A stretch of 64,000 nt of DNA from Rhodocollybia butyracea (GCA_015501585.1 JADNRY010000068.1:124001-188000), one strand, 5' to 3'. Counted from the first letter of the stretch, positions 44,108 to 57,138 are shown. Program-made: numbers and translations. Notes: generated by a model from the sequence alone, not told the origin.

Positions 44108-47100
44108 ATGACTTCACCAAGTCCAGAGACAGTGAATAATTGCACGTCTCATAATAATGACGCCACGTCACAGAATGATTCCCACACGGTAAAACCGTCA
44201 GAGGAAAAAACAAGGGAGCCTGAAAAGCTCCTCATTCAATTAACAGAGGAAATATCTCAGCAAGGAGAAAATCCTATGACAACGACTGATAACAACAGTC
44301 GATCAGAAGGCAGTCAAATGACTGCCATAAAAGAACCAAGAGACAATGTCTCTATAAATGAGAAAGCAGCTAAAGCGCTGGATTCAATAACAGACCTTGC
44401 ACAGGTCTTAGTAAATGCTACAGGGCATATGCTGAAAATCGCGGAAACAAATCAGCAATCCCTGAGCAAATTCACATTGGCAATGCATCAATTGAATGCA
44501 CGATTAAACAAAAAAGACAAAGAGAAGTCTTCATCCAATTCATCGACAAAGTCAACAGACAGTAGTGATTGTACTGGGATTGCCATGCCAGTACCTAGAC
44601 TGCCGGACAAACGCCCACCAGTAGTGCTGGACATCTATAGGAATACATTGTTCTCAAACGCCTCAACAGGAAAATGGAAAGATTCCGTGCTCAATGTGTC
44701 GCAGGCAATAGGTCCATCATCCATAACACATAGAAACTGTGTGGGATTTGGACAAGTAGGAGAATTACCTCCTACAATAGGCAAATCGCTATTAACACAG
44801 CGAGGCTATACAGACTCATGTCAAAGACGTCCGTCATCGCTACCAGATATGCCGACACCTATGTTCCTTGCAGGAACAGGATATACGCCTAAAATGAGAC
44901 AAAGTCCCACTGGGAGAACTTCTCCAGCACGAAGAGGACCTAGGTCACTCCTGATACCGCCCAAATCCAGGGCTACAACACCGAAGTCAAATGACTTCAT
45001 ATTTGAAGAGCCAGAAATCATATCTGACTCTGTGGCGCAGCTTACGGATCACATTTGTAATGCATTCGGAGCATTGGCGACACCATCAACACCCATAAAT
45101 ATATTGTCCACATTTGTGGACAACAAAGCTACTGTTAAAACGGAAGCATTCAGCACGGTGATCCCACCAGCAAAACAGACAATTGCAGAAAGCCCGGAAG
45201 ATCTGGGTAACAAAAGCAATACGCTCGTAGAGCTATTAGAGCGGTTTGGATTAAACCAAATGCCAACACAAGTTCCTAAAAGGAACAAACCAAAGGATCT
45301 CCCAAAAAGAGAACCCATTCTGAAGAACCACAATGTGGTTATTAAGGCAGAAGAGTCAATCTCTGCCATAAAAAATAATGATGTCAAGACAAATACACCC
45401 GTAATGACAGCATTTCCAGTCGTAACAACTGGTGAAAAAGCACTGACTAAAGTTGATGCTGACCCGGACACAGGCATAGCCTACGAATGGGATAGTCGCA
45501 TAGCGATGCAACGCTTGCGCAATAAGAGCTTCCGAGAAACCGGAAAAGCCTCAGAATTCTTCCCAGACCAAATGGGGTCAGCATGGATGGACTTCTGGTT
45601 GATAAATTCAACACACCTGAAGAGGTGTGGATACATGAACAAGACAGTTTGCAAGGTGCAGGTCCTTCTAAAAGTGGGGGAGGACCACCTCGAAAAACAC
45701 CTACAAGAGGAGCTCCAGGAGCGCCTGATGACGGTGATGACAACTCAGACTCCAGCAGAGATGAGCACAAATGCAACAACAATAAAAATTGTCAAAGCAC
45801 ACCATCGGATGATGATTCATCCCAAAACAATACCAATTCGGATGTCACAGATTCGTCAAACGAATCATGGATTGGAGATATTCTCCAACCTACTGAGAAA
45901 TTCTGTAGTACCAAGAAGAAGAAGATGCAACAAAAAGTAGCATCACAACTTCAAGCGAAAACTGCAGACAATGATCATCACAAACTGTGGCAACACCAAG
46001 TACACAAAGTGTACAGAAAGCAGATACATGAACATGTAGGCACTGCACTTCCTCCATTGGAGAGAGTAAAGAATATCAAAGTACCATCACCGGAGAGTTA
46101 CAAAGGTACTCCCAATGTAGAGGTATTTGAAAGGTGGCTATTGACACTCCTTCGATGGTTTGTAGCACACCGCTATTGCGGTCCAGCTTATGATAGCGCA
46201 AGATTGCAAATCTTAGGCATGTTTCTAAAAGAAAAAGCACTAGATTGGTACAACGACAAAGTTGTTGGTGCGCACAGGACCACAATTAAGTGGACCAGTG
46301 AAGAAGCCATTATTGGCTTATTCGATAGATGCGTTCAAGCAACCACAATTCATCAAGCTGCTCAGCAGTTTGAGTCAATCACTTACTCACCTGTTAAGGG
46401 AGTACGAGATTATCACTCAACATTAGTACAATGGGCATCAAGGATGCAACATCCACCGCATTCATATGATATGAAAATGTGTTTCGTTAAAGGATTGCCT
46501 ATGTCAATCCTTGAAATACTTATAGACAGGGGAATAATCCCTGAATACACAAAATTCAAGACTATTGTCAAAGCAGTTACTCGCATTGAAGATAATCGCG
46601 CACTACACAATTACTAGGTGTCAGGCAAGCGAAAAACAAGCACACCAAGCTCGAAATATGTTGCAAAGAACACTATTGCGGAATAAGGAGCAAGTACTCC
46701 TCCCGCTAGAATGTATACTGCATCAGCAGTACCAAAAACCCAACAAAGGGTACAGCTATTAAATATACTAGCAAAGGGAAGAGACCAGTTAAATTTGGTA
46801 ACTCTTTCTGTGGAACAGGACAAGTGTTGAAGACACCATCTAAAGAAGAAGCAGTTTCTAGGAAACTATGCTTCCATTGCGGCAAGCCAGGTCATTTTGC
46901 GAATGACCTGATGTGCAAAAGGCATGGACAGCCTTGGTTGTACGCCATTCAGGAAGATGAGCTGGAATCAGCTAGTCAAGATGTCAATCCACAAGAAAAC
47001 CTCAAATATCCTCCAGCACTTCAACCCGACAAGGATGAAGACGAGGATGAGTCTGAAGGAGAATACTTCCTCGAGACGTATGAAGAAGAATACGTCGGTC

Positions 47101-48484
47101 AACTATATGACAACACCAATGACTTCCAAGAGTACTTGGGTCATATTCATGAACCGTACATTGAAAACAATCCTCTAGAGGACTGTGGACCAGCAGTATG
47201 CCTAGAGGATGACTGGGACAATGACACGTTCTTGTCCCTCAATCATCAGGAAAAGCCGCTTTTGCCTAGGTGACCCCAGAGTGGCCTAAAGCAAATTAGG
47301 TGACCTATGAATCCTATGGCATCCTAGGAATTTGGGCTTGTCCCTTGCCAGTCAAGGCTCTTGAGGATTCCCTAGGGTATCCTAGGCAAACCCAGGGCAA
47401 GCCTAGGTTTGCCCAGGGAATTCTCAAGAGCCTTGACTGGCAAGGGACGAGCCCAAATTTCTAGGGTGCCATAGGATTCATAGGTCACCTAATTTGCTTT
47501 AGGCCACTCTGGGGTCTCCTAGGCAAAAACAGCTTTTCCTGATGATCCTCAAAGCCACCAGATACAACTGGATGGCACTGATTGTATGGCAGTTATGAAC
47601 ATGCCTAACAAAGAGCCTAAAACCAATACAGGTGAAGGCATTCATAAGTCTAGTAGACTTATGACCAGACCTGACCAAGGTCCAATCCAAAATTGCCGTC
47701 TTATGACGGCAATCATTGAAATTGCAGAAGTCGAAGCATTCACGCTATTTGACTCAGGTTGCACAATCGAGGCTTTAAGCCCCGCATTTGTTCGATTAGC
47801 GAACATCAAAGTACACCAATTGGCGGACCAACATTCGCTACAATTGGGAACTGTAGGAAGTAAAGCCAAATTTACTTTTGGCACAAATGTACATACCTCC
47901 TAAAGTTCCCAATTGTACTGGAGAGCTACAATGAGGATGATAATTCAACCTCGCCCAAAATAAAGGAGTTCTCTGTAGAAAATTTTGATAAATATGTCAA
48001 AATCATACAAGAATTCTCTAGAGAATACTTTCCTCACAAAATGGAGGAACAAGTGGAGCTAAAAGCTCAGCGCAATATGGAAGAGAATATATCTCAACCA
48101 ATGCCGGTTGAACAAACAGGCAACGAAACAAATGATAATCCTAATCAGGATAATTACACCGGTGCTAACTGGTGGATTCAACAAGCTGTTCCACAAGCAG
48201 CTCCGATGCTTTGCATTCCAAAGAAAAATGGTACTCTTCATACCATTATCGACTATTGTCAGCATAATGCTAACATGGTAAAGGATGTAACTCCTTTCCC
48301 AGACCAAGACAACATCCGTACAGATGTTGCCAAACATAAGTATTGATCTAAAATCAACCTCACCAATACATACAAACAGACTCAAACAGAGATGTATGGA
48401 AGACTGCATTTGCATGAGTCTTTGAGACATTCGTTAGCAATGTCATGATGATGGGAGACTGTAACACTCCCGCCACTTTCACTG
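44108..48484 (+). pseudogene. Ty3/Gypsy retrotransposon gag-pol remains (element A)
   Basis: The gag frame starts at 44,108 with a long Ser/Thr/Asn-rich N terminus, shifts frame near 45,600, and continues with the gag core (ESYKGTPNVEVFERWL, ALDWYNDKVVG, HSTLVQWASRM, FVKGLPMSIL) to 46,617. After another shift the CCHC knuckle CFHCGKPGHFANDLMC appears (about 46.87 kb). A MITE (47,242-47,546) cuts the frame. The protease site LFDSGC follows at about 47.75 kb, and the start of reverse transcriptase (PMLCIPKKNGTLHTIIDY, SKINLTNTY, MMMGDCNTPATF) up to 48,477, where homology stops abruptly. RNase H and integrase are missing. Several frame breaks and a stop in the RT show an inactive copy. Confidence 0.85.
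47242..47546. mobile_element. 305-bp hairpin MITE with CCTCA target-site duplication
   Basis: Both halves are inverted copies: ATCATCAGGAAAAGC at the left tip, GCTTTTCCTGATGAT at the right, with long paired arms (GGCCTAAAGCAAATTAGGTG and its complement). CCTCA flanks it at 47,237-47,241 and 47,547-47,551. It inserted in the gag-pol frame of element A and encodes nothing. Confidence 0.9.
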
Positions 48485-48862
48485 CGGGGGTTACCTGATA
48501 ATCAGACCCAGAAAGTGTTGAGAAAATGCTAGGAATAGGTGACAATATCCTTGGCTATTCTTGAATGGAAATTTCTGTATAAGTATGAATGCATTCTGTG
48601 ATTATTGTTTTAAGCATATTCAAGGATTTTTCTAACTCGTTCTTGTACAACCTTGAAGTTATTATTCTGAACAGCTCTATGTGTAAAACTTTGAGTATCC
48701 TACAGCAGAATGTCCTGTGAAATTTCTTCACAAAATGACATAGATTATAGCAAGAATAGTTAGATTAATCTTCACATAAGTCTAGATTACCACTGCCATC
48801 TCTACCTAGAGATTAGCCAGAGGTTACAGTGAGATTATGAAAGATATTCACATAGTAATATG
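48485..48862. other. AT-rich stretch without a gene
   Basis: Follows the abrupt end of the RT homology. No motif recognised. Confidence 0.4.
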
Positions 48863-49263
48863 GGCCAGAAAACTAAAGATTTTCTTGAAATAATCTGCAC
48901 GTGGAAAGCATGAGGTTTTTTGAAATAAACTGGCTATGTACCAGATGTCCGGATGTCCAGACATCTTGGTGTCGATGATGTCCGGACGTCGAGACGTCTT
49001 GCAGTCAAAACATCTTAGACATCAGGATATGTGACATTGATTCTCCTCACACCCGTAAACTGTGATCTCTATGTCATATAGCAGATGTCACACATACATC
49101 CAAGATCTTTTGATTATAAGACATCCTGATGTCTAGACATCATCGACGCTGAGATGTCTAGACATCCCGACATCTGGTACATATAATCCGAGCCAGTTTA
49201 TTTCAAAAAACCTCATGCTTTCCACGCGCAGATTATTTCAAGAAAATCTTTAGTTTTCTGGCC
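48863..49263. repeat. 401-bp hairpin with GATGTC/GACATC palindromes
   Basis: The tips GGCCAGAAAACTAAAG and CTTTAGTTTTCTGGCC pair, and the arms stay paired for about 95 bp. The interior holds repeated half-sites GATGTC and GACATC, several arranged as short palindromes (GATGTCTAGACATC). It stands exactly where the left half of a foldback F2 copy would be expected, joined to its right half. Confidence 0.85.
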
Positions 49264-51132
49264 TACAGCTCCCACTATTAATGATTTAACAGGCAAAAAA
49301 GCGAAATTTATGCCTAATTAGACACATATCACTCATTACCCACTCCCCCAGCATAGTATAAGCTACTCCTGAGTCGTCTAAATGTACCTATTATACCAGG
49401 GTACAATGTCCTAGAAGCCTGTGGCCCACCCTGCCCTGGATGCTCTGATACTTATCCTCTGATTTCGAAAAAATGAGGGTTTTTGATGAGAAAGTTCAAA
49501 TATCAATAAAGACTGATCTCCCAGTGGCCATCTAAATATATCTGAGACTCAGAAAGGGTAGATAACATATCAGGGTATCAGGGGATGAAAAGGATCACCC
49601 TTATCCATGCCAATCTGCATGTTATATCAAGCAATCTTTAGACTCAACACTTTTCATTGATTTCCTTTTATGGGCATACAGCTTTGGCCTCATCCACTAC
49701 AATCAAAGGTTATCCAAAAGATATTTTGCAATCCAGCCCCTTCCCACCACAGGATTGGCTTCATTTTAGGTGAGCAACCTATTCTGTGTATAAACAAAAG
49801 GTCTGGATGTTTACCACAAGCTATTGTCCTCAGGGAAAGAGTGTACATAGTTTGTGTGTTCAGTTTTGTCATTTCTTAATTAGGTAGTGAAAACAGCTTT
49901 GACCTCATCCACTGCAAAAGATTTGTCATTTTTCAAATAAGTAATGAAATCAGCTTTGACCTCATCCACTGCAAATTTGTCACTTCTCAATTAGGCAATG
50001 GAAACAGCTTTGGCCTCATCCACTGCAAAAGTTTTGAAATTGCCTAATTAAGAGATAAAAGTCTATTGAAATAAAATTGCCTAATATAGTAAATTATAAA
50101 AATTTCCAAATGTATCTAACTCTATTAAAAAAACATAAAACCGGTTAAGGTGTTTGAAAATTGTCTTATTTGGTAATAAAAACAGCTTTGACCTCATCCA
50201 CTGCAAAAATTGAAAAATTTCCTAATTTAGTAATTTTTAAATTGGCCTCAGTCATGACCTAGGCCAGGCAGGTCATGACCTAGGTTAGGTAGGTCATGAC
50301 CTAGTTCACCCAGGTCATGACCTAGGTTAGGTAGGTCATGACCTAGGTCAGGTAGGTCATGACCTAGGCTAGGTAGGTCATGACCTAGTTCACCCAGGTC
50401 ATGATCTAGGTTAGGTAGGTCATGACCTAGGTCAGGTAGGTCATGACCTAGTTCACCCAGGTCATGACCTAGGCTAGGTAGGTCATGACCTAGGTTAGGT
50501 AGGTCATGACCTAGTTCACCCAGGTCATGCCCTGGACCAGGTAGGTCATGACCTAAAAAAGTAGGTCATGACCTGAATCAGCTAGGTCAGGTAAGTCCCA
50601 TGCTTCCCTGACCACCCAGAACAGGGCACTGTGACTTTGCTTAATCTTGTCATAATATACAGATATGTAAAAAATCCCAATATGTTTCTAAAAATTTCAA
50701 GTCATTATTCTATGATATTTCATTCTTGTTTATATTCTCTATCTCACCATCCTCCACTCTCACCCTACACCTCTTAGACTATATCTCCCCCTCCTAGACC
50801 ATACCCTCCTCCTCCTGGACCATACCCTCCTCCTCCTGGACCATACCCTCCTCCTCCTGGACCATACCCTCCCTCACCTAGACTATCCCCTCCCTCACCT
50901 AGACCATGCCCTGCCCCACCTAGGCCATATCCTATCTCACCCCAGGCCATGACCTACCAACCCCAGGAAAAGACCAACCTGACCTAGGTCATGACCAATT
51001 CCCAGGTCATGACCTAAATCCCAAGGTCATGGCCTAGCTGCCTAGGTTTTGCCTAGGTTTTTGGGTCTTTTTAGTAAGGTCAATGTAACAAAAGTGTAGA
51101 CTAATAAGACCAAATATGTGGTTGCCTGAAGT
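49264..51132. mobile_element. Half copy of foldback F2 (copy B)
   Basis: From CCTACAGCTCCCACTATTAA to the end TGGTTGCCTGAAGT this matches one arm of copies A and C, including the CAAAGCTGT/AAACAGCTTTG segment, a palindrome array (about 50,240-50,590) and the 21-bp C-rich array. The right tip is the complement of ACTTCAGGCAACCA, the left-end type of copies A and C. The other arm is missing; a small hairpin occupies its place. Confidence 0.85.
50240..50590. repeat. AGGTCATGACCT palindrome array in copy B
   Basis: About 15 units with mostly 21-bp spacing; spacers alternate as in copy A (AGTTCACCC type and AGGTTAGGT type). Confidence 0.85.
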
Positions 51133-51144
51133 GTACTGGGGGGA

Positions 51145-51600
51145 CTATCCATCTGATTCATCCATCTGGGGAGACATATCTCCAGATGATGAAGACGGTC
51201 CTGCGGGAGCAGGTCCAGATGAAGAATGAGCTGGAGCAGTGGCTCCAGCAGCAGTGTTATTTGTCATTGACAAAGTCGATGCAATAGATGAAGCCTGTGG
51301 CACGGGCACAGGCGGCGGGTTGAATACTTGCGGTGCTGTAGGCACCACCGTTGGAGTAAGCTGGACATCTGTGATGGCCGGCGGACGATTGTCTATCATA
51401 CCCATAAGGGTATGATAGTGATTGTTGATCCCAGCAATGAGGGGGCATATGTCCCCTGAGTATTGAAGCAGCTAATGCTGCTTCCACATTACGCTGATAT
51501 GCTAACTCGGGACTGCACACAAAAGTGAGTGAAAGACTAAGTCCAACAAACACCAACACACACACACTAAGAATCAACACAAGTTCGGAGGGGTGCACAA
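51145..51600 (-). pseudogene. Unknown Pro/Ser/Ala-rich gene fragment
   Basis: Minus-strand frames give PELAYQRNVEAALAASILRG (about 51.5 kb) and, after a frame change, RPPAITDVQLTPTVVPTAP and GPAPAGPSSSSGDM to a stop at 51,145. No known domain. Its neighbour at 52.25-52.99 kb has a similar arrangement, so both may derive from a repeated gene. 51.6-52.2 kb is AT-rich without a gene. Confidence 0.3.
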
Positions 51601-52247
51601 AAAGATATATAATTCAAAGTACAATCAACTGTAATAGATTTTCTTTCACAAGTTCTATTGAACTTGGGCGTGTTCTGTTCTTTGGACCTAATAACTTTAC
51701 TTTGAAAGACTCCTAATAGCTTTACTTATATTACTTCTTTCTTCAATACAAATCTAATTGCCTAATACTGTCTTTCTTTTTCTGTTACTAAATCTGACTT
51801 CAAAACAAAACACTAGAAGCACCCTGAGCGCTACTAGCTGGGACTGTGAGCCAAAGCCAGAAGTGGGGGGTAAGAATGCTTCTTCATTTCATGGGGTATC
51901 CTTCCTTATATTCTAAATTTGATCAATTACGACTATCAAGCATAAATGCTACACACGAGCACAGCGGAAATACACGTGCTATTGTTATTCAATAGAAGCT
52001 CATGAAATAGTTATTTCACGCGCTGTCTTAAATCTGCGGCATGATCTCGGAATGATCCCGGAACCTCGGCACATCAATCTCCTCAGGGTCGGCGATACAT
52101 CAGTCTCTTCACATCAAATTCTGATGGGAGGTTCTGCTTGGACCGTTTATCTATAATACTTGTTCGGACTTCCTGGTCTAAGACCTGATATAGGGTCCGA
52201 GGTGTTGTACCCATGTCTACTCGCAAACATAGGTTCACAAAGTATCC

Positions 52248-52991
52248 TCAGATACCAGATGTCTTCTCGGCTGTTAGCTGGGAATATAAGATTTTCTGCT
52301 CTAGCGAGGGTAGCCTCGCAAGCAGTGTGAATCCCATATGAAATGGGAAGTCATTGATTGTCATTGACTTTGACGAGATTGGCATCTTTGCCGTAGCAGA
52401 TCCAGCCATTGGTGGCAAAGTAGCCACCATCACTCCTTCGATGAAGGAGTTCTGGCAGTACTGCCGGAGTGTCCTCCTGAAACTCAGGAGGAATGGTGGA
52501 AGACAAGGCAAGATTGGTACTAAGTACCGCTCCTGCATAGGAAGAAGACGGAGCAGGTGCTCCTGTCGTTGGTGGATCCAGGTCCATTGGACCTGCGCTA
52601 CTATCAATATCAAATGACACTGAGTTGTTGTTAGACAAGAATACGGTGGAAGCCAGAGCTTCTACCTGTTGTTGTTTCCCAGACTGGCTTTCCTCCTCGT
52701 AACGAGGAGAGCCATGACCATGTCTTGTGGACGAATACCGGCGGTATCCCTCCAACTCATCTGAGTATCTGTGGCACCTCTCTTGGAGGCTGCAAATTTC
52801 GCGCGCGCTGCATCATTGTAGTTGCGCTGTAAATCAGTATACCGTCTCTTAAGAGACAATAAGTCACAGCTAGCGGTGCCAAGCTGGATAGCCAGCTCCA
52901 CCGCTGATTCGTTTTCATTGTTCGATATTAGGCCTATAATTGGCCTAAGGCGTGTAACCGTACATTTTGACACTTTGTACGTGTTATACAA
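52248..52991 (-). pseudogene. Unknown coiled-coil gene fragment with frame shift
   Basis: The minus frame from 52,991 encodes a helical stretch (LLSLKRRYTDLQRNYNDAAR), shifts near 52,750, and goes on through a Ser/Pro-rich linker to GGYFATNGWICYGKDANLVK; another shift gives FHMGFTLLARLPSLEQKILY to 52,248. This order of parts resembles orphan proteins seen repeatedly in mushroom genomes. Function unknown. Confidence 0.35.
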
Positions 52992-54592
52992 TGCAATAAG
53001 AGAGTTATATGGAGCCCAAGCGTGATAGCTGTTGCCGAGGCAAAGAACTTAACAATAATACTCAGCAAGCCGTGAAGGTATGCCCACAAGCGTAGCCTAG
53101 AGCCAAGCTAGCGAGGATACCTGGGCTGCCCGGAGATGTAACGCTAGATTGTCAATCTAGTTATACCCAAGAGTGTAGACTCTCTAAACTACAGGACATC
53201 TCGAAGCGGGATAAGTACTAAGCCAACGCGTTACTCGAGGGAAGGAATTATGAGGGAAGGCATCCCTCGCACTAAGACCCCCAACGAGCTATGTTAAGAT
53301 GTGGACTTTACAGTCCGTAACAATGGACCAGAACGATCCCGAGGAAACCGTAGGGATCTATTTGCGGCACCGGTCGCAACCGTGAGGACGGTAGAAACAT
53401 GCTTAGCGGTCCTACGGAAAGCTACGCTCTGGGATAGCCTTGGCAAATCGAAACATTTGATCTTAGAAATCATACACGGAAGTTCTTATCCGTTAAAGCC
53501 GACTATTGGGAATCACTTGTACATACTCAGCGCAGTTGCTCGAGATTATCATAAGTGGTGTCGTTGGAAAGCTAGATAACAGGCCTTCTCGAGAGAATGT
53601 TAATCACACTCAGGATGGACAGAACTATCCGAGGAATAGAATGAAACTCACCCAAGGGAAACCGGGTGGTGAGTGATCATGAAGTGTAAAGGTACTCCTG
53701 ACCCCGGAGAATTGTGGAGTAATTGGAGAAACCTCGCTTGGATCAAAACACTCTAAAACTATGTTAATCCTCACGAAATCATATTTTACCTCTGATATAT
53801 ACCCAAGAATGGACTATTTCTTTATCGTGTGTACCATATATAGGCTGGAGTTTCCTTTCCGAGCCAGATTCCTCTGTTCCACTCTCTTTCCGTCTCTCTC
53901 CGTATCTGTTTCATCTATTTTTTGTATTAAACTCTCTCTACTCAGTATATAAGCCAGATATATTTATTCAATAAGACAAGTTTCTTGCCCTTGACTTGAC
54001 TGCTAAGACCAGTGCTCCGTAGAACGTCCCCACGGGATCAGTAGCGTGACGCCTCCTGACTTGGTTATCTTAAGAAAGTAATAAACTTCACGCGCTTCGC
54101 AAAGCCCATTTATATCTTGATCGAATTTAAGTGTGTAGAGTTCTCTCGAACTCCAGATCAACTCAATTCTAGTTGCTTCCTTAGAGGGGACGGCTTCTAG
54201 TAAGGGATTATTCGGCTCCAGAGTGAGGGTTCCTTAGTTGACTTCTTCACGAAGTTAGACGAGCCACTAAGATTGTGGTATGAGTTCCTAGTGATTAAGT
54301 TCACTCACAATATCGTAGCTTGGCCCAGAGTTTGGTCGAGGACTTTACGGCGTCACAGCAGCTAGTGCCAGAGTTTGCCTAGGGTTGTTGAAAAACCTCG
54401 AGATTACTATTCTAGCTAGAGCCAGAGTTTGTCTAGGAGAATCTTAGTTTTGTTGTATTGGTTTTGGTTTTGGTTAATTGATTTGGACATACACACCTGG
54501 TTCCCTCATACACTCGTACACCCCAACTAGGCTTCTCTCGACTTAGTTCTAAGAGTTGTCTAAGCTTAGTTACCCACGTTAGCGCTACAGTC
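52992..54592. other. Mosaic of LTR- or leader-like sequence, no gene
   Basis: The 53.0-53.76 kb part is GC-balanced with short phrases such as GAGGAAACCGTAGGG; 53.85-54.0 kb has a C/T-rich run, a TATATAA and AATAAGAC-like segment of the type seen at LTR ends; 54.0-54.59 kb is a non-coding leader-like stretch before the membrane-peptide frame. No partner repeat was found in the window except around the peptide. Confidence 0.35.
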
Positions 54593-54835
54593 TTGAACCT
54601 GGAGCAGTCGCGCGCATACATCCAATATTACAAGACTTTCCCTCGGGGAATCTCTGACAACCCGCCCTCGCTCCCTTACATATCGATAGTCTGGTTAGGT
54701 GCGGTAGTGTTTTTGTTAGGTTGTTTTATAGCACCTTTCGCATACCTACACGTAAATACCCAGATATCGACACATTGTGTCAATGGTGTTGCCGGTAGTA
54801 CTCCTCTTGAGCGTTACCAGCGGCGGTCCAACTAG
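54593..54835 (+). CDS. Small membrane-peptide frame, copy 2
   Basis: An open frame of 80 codons starting MNLEQSRAYIQYYKTF contains RGISDNPPSLP, the hydrophobic segment IVWLGAVVFLLGCFIAPFAY and a polar tail. The first two thirds match the remnant at 29.26-29.41 kb with the reading frame preserved. One transmembrane helix is likely. It ends where a Gypsy gag fragment on the other strand begins, so it may be truncated. Origin and role unknown. Confidence 0.4.
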   Translation: MNLEQSRAYIQYYKTFPRGISDNPPSLPYISIVWLGAVVFLLGCFIAPFAYLHVNTQISTHCVNGVAGSTPLERYQRRSN

Positions 54836-55915
54836 GGTCCGCCATAACGAATGCCTCCGTCGAATGCTGGAGGAAGTTTTGGCAATGAGGACAAATCCCC
54901 ATGTTTGAAATGATGTTTGTCTTCCCCTGTTTTCTCTCGCAGTTTAGCTGCAAGTCTTTGTCGCAGCTTACGCTGTTGTGATTTACTAAGATTTGCCTGT
55001 GGCTGAACTATATAATTCACCCAGGAATCGTTAGATGAGGAGTCAGAATCGGACTCCTTGTTGTTATTGTCTGATGATTCATCAGACCAAGGCTTACTTT
55101 AAGCTTCTTGTCTCTATCGCTAGAGTCAGAGCTATCGGAGTTATCATCAGGATCTCCAGGTGTGCCGGAGGCATACCTAACTCTGCCACCCTTGTAGGGT
55201 TGCGACGATTGAGTGTTCTGTGAGGAAGTATTATATTACTCCCAATCCCAAACTTCTCGTGGAGTAGTTAGCTTGTCGATATTGGATCGAATGAATCCGT
55301 ATGCCACACGTTATGTGTTGGCTTAAAAGACTCTTTTGGTCTCCGATCTCGGGCACCTGGTAGCGTGTATAGTTCCATCATTTGACGGAACAGATGTGTG
55401 GTAGGCTTTATGCCTTCCCAACGACTTGTTTGTTTGTTGTCAGGCGGTATGGCCGCCTGTAATACCGCTGGCGGTCGGGCTACGGGCATTGCTATGCTTG
55501 TAAGGTTACCAGTATCTGGTAACAGTCTGGACTTACTCATTCCGGATGGTCCAGACCAATGTTCTACTGCGGTAGCTATACGGTTTAGTGCTTGCGCACC
55601 TTGTCCATAGAACTGCGACTCCTTGAGGTCATGCATGTCTGCGAAGCCTTTATTGCTAAAGGCTCCCTGAGACTCATTAGACTCAGATAGTTTATCGTGC
55701 GTCGCATTCGACGCATGCTCACAGATGTCTTTGACATCACTTACATTCTGCCTGTCGTTAGATGGCTCAATTTCAGGACTTTGTCCTGCATATGGTGGTA
55801 GTTGTGAACTATGACTACCGTCGTGTGAATTTATTGGTGATGTGGCATCACCATGTTGTGAGTGGCGATTGCTCGCATCTCGTTGGGACCTCTCTGAGTT
55901 CCTGTTTTGGTCCAT
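54836..55915 (-). pseudogene. Gypsy gag N-terminal fragment (element B)
   Basis: The minus frame starts at 55,915 (MDQNRNSERSQRDASNR) with the same kind of Ser/Asn-rich N terminus as element A, and contains IAMPVARPP (element A has IAMPVPRLP). After frame changes the part near 54.9-55.05 kb (SKSQQRKLRQRLAAKL, GEDKHHFKH) aligns with CSTKKKKMQQKVASQL and DNDHHKLW of element A. The gag core and everything downstream are missing. The LTR at 56.07-56.33 kb lies in the expected upstream position. Confidence 0.7.
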
Positions 55916-56072
55916 GTGATTGAACTTTTGTTGATTTTGCTTGGCACTTTTGATGCGGAGTAAGAGTGGTGATAAGTTTTTAGATTACTTTATAATTCTA
56001 GTCGAGTAGTTATTACTTCTTGTAGTTTTGTGCACACAATCTTTTAATAAAGATGTTTGATGCTCAAAACAG

Positions 56073-56328
56073 TATAACACCCTTAGGCGAGAGTCTTACG
56101 TTCACACAAAAGAGCATGACAAAGGCTATGCTATTGTGTACTCATAGTGTAGAAGAACTACAGTAATTTATGTAATTTGACTAGTTATAGTAATCGAAAT
56201 GAATATAATAGAAATGATATCTAATCGGCAGATAAGATAAGATAAGAGTCGTGATGCGACAAAAGTTAAGGCCGTGCCATAAGGCGCGGCCGGAAGGGAA
56301 TCAGGCAAGATGGGGAGGAGGCGTTACA
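56073..56328 (-). repeat. Gypsy LTR of element B
   Basis: Reads on the minus strand from TGTAACGCCTCC to TATA; 256 bp; aligns to the solo LTR at 35.5 kb throughout. It precedes gag B by about 158 bp. No matching 3' LTR was seen. Confidence 0.75.
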
Positions 56329-57138
56329 GGCCATAAGCTACGGGCAATCTTCTGTACCGTAAGGCCTTCAAACGACCCATATTTTACCATACCGTTACAC
56401 TGTATTACGCCATATACGGTACTTTTGGTGAACCTAAGGATATCAATGAATTGCATCAAATTTCGGGGCTCTCTAGTTCAAAAGAGCACTTGAATGCCAC
56501 TCCTATAGGTACTTTGGAACAAGTCCACTCTTTGGAAATGTATTTAACATTGACTTAACATCTGTTATGGTGGTCACATTGAGTCACACACCATCACATG
56601 CATGTATCACGACGTTTCCTCTCTCAGTTCTGAAGTAGGAGAAGTACCTATGAGTAGTATAAGAGCTTTAAACCCTTGACACATGTGAAATAAATTCTAT
56701 TCACCTTGTTTCTGGGATGCAGGAGTCTATCCGTAAATATGGAGAAAATCTCCGTACCATATATGGTACATATGGTGACAAGCCCTACTACCACCTGATG
56801 CAGTAGCAACAGGCAGCAAAGCAGCAAGACTCAAGAAACTATCACAAATCTAAGCTCACCTGCTTAATGTGTTGATAGGGGAAGTAAGAAGCTACGTGTG
56901 AGAGAGAGATGCTTGTATGAAGACAATAAGATGTTCTTGAGTCTGGGGACTGTAGGAGCAGACCCCACTACTTATATCCATGTGTAATTTAATAGGACCC
57001 AGAGTACTTTACTCTGGTCAGTTCCCAAAGGTTCGACCTACTCTGGGCAGTTCTAGAAGGTTCTACTGTCAAGGTGAAACTATCTGTCAAAGGTGACACT
57101 GTCTGTCAAGGTTAGACAGTAATACATCTGGTATCTAT
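56329..57138. other. No recognisable gene
   Basis: Short frames only. Direct doublings (AAAGGTGACACTGTCTGTC-like) occur at about 57,075-57,115. Confidence 0.4.

Noticed and set aside
48455..48484. LTR start at TGTAACACTCCCGCC
   Set aside because: The bases encode the conserved GDCNTPATF of reverse transcriptase, so resemblance to the TGTAACGCC LTR start is coincidental.
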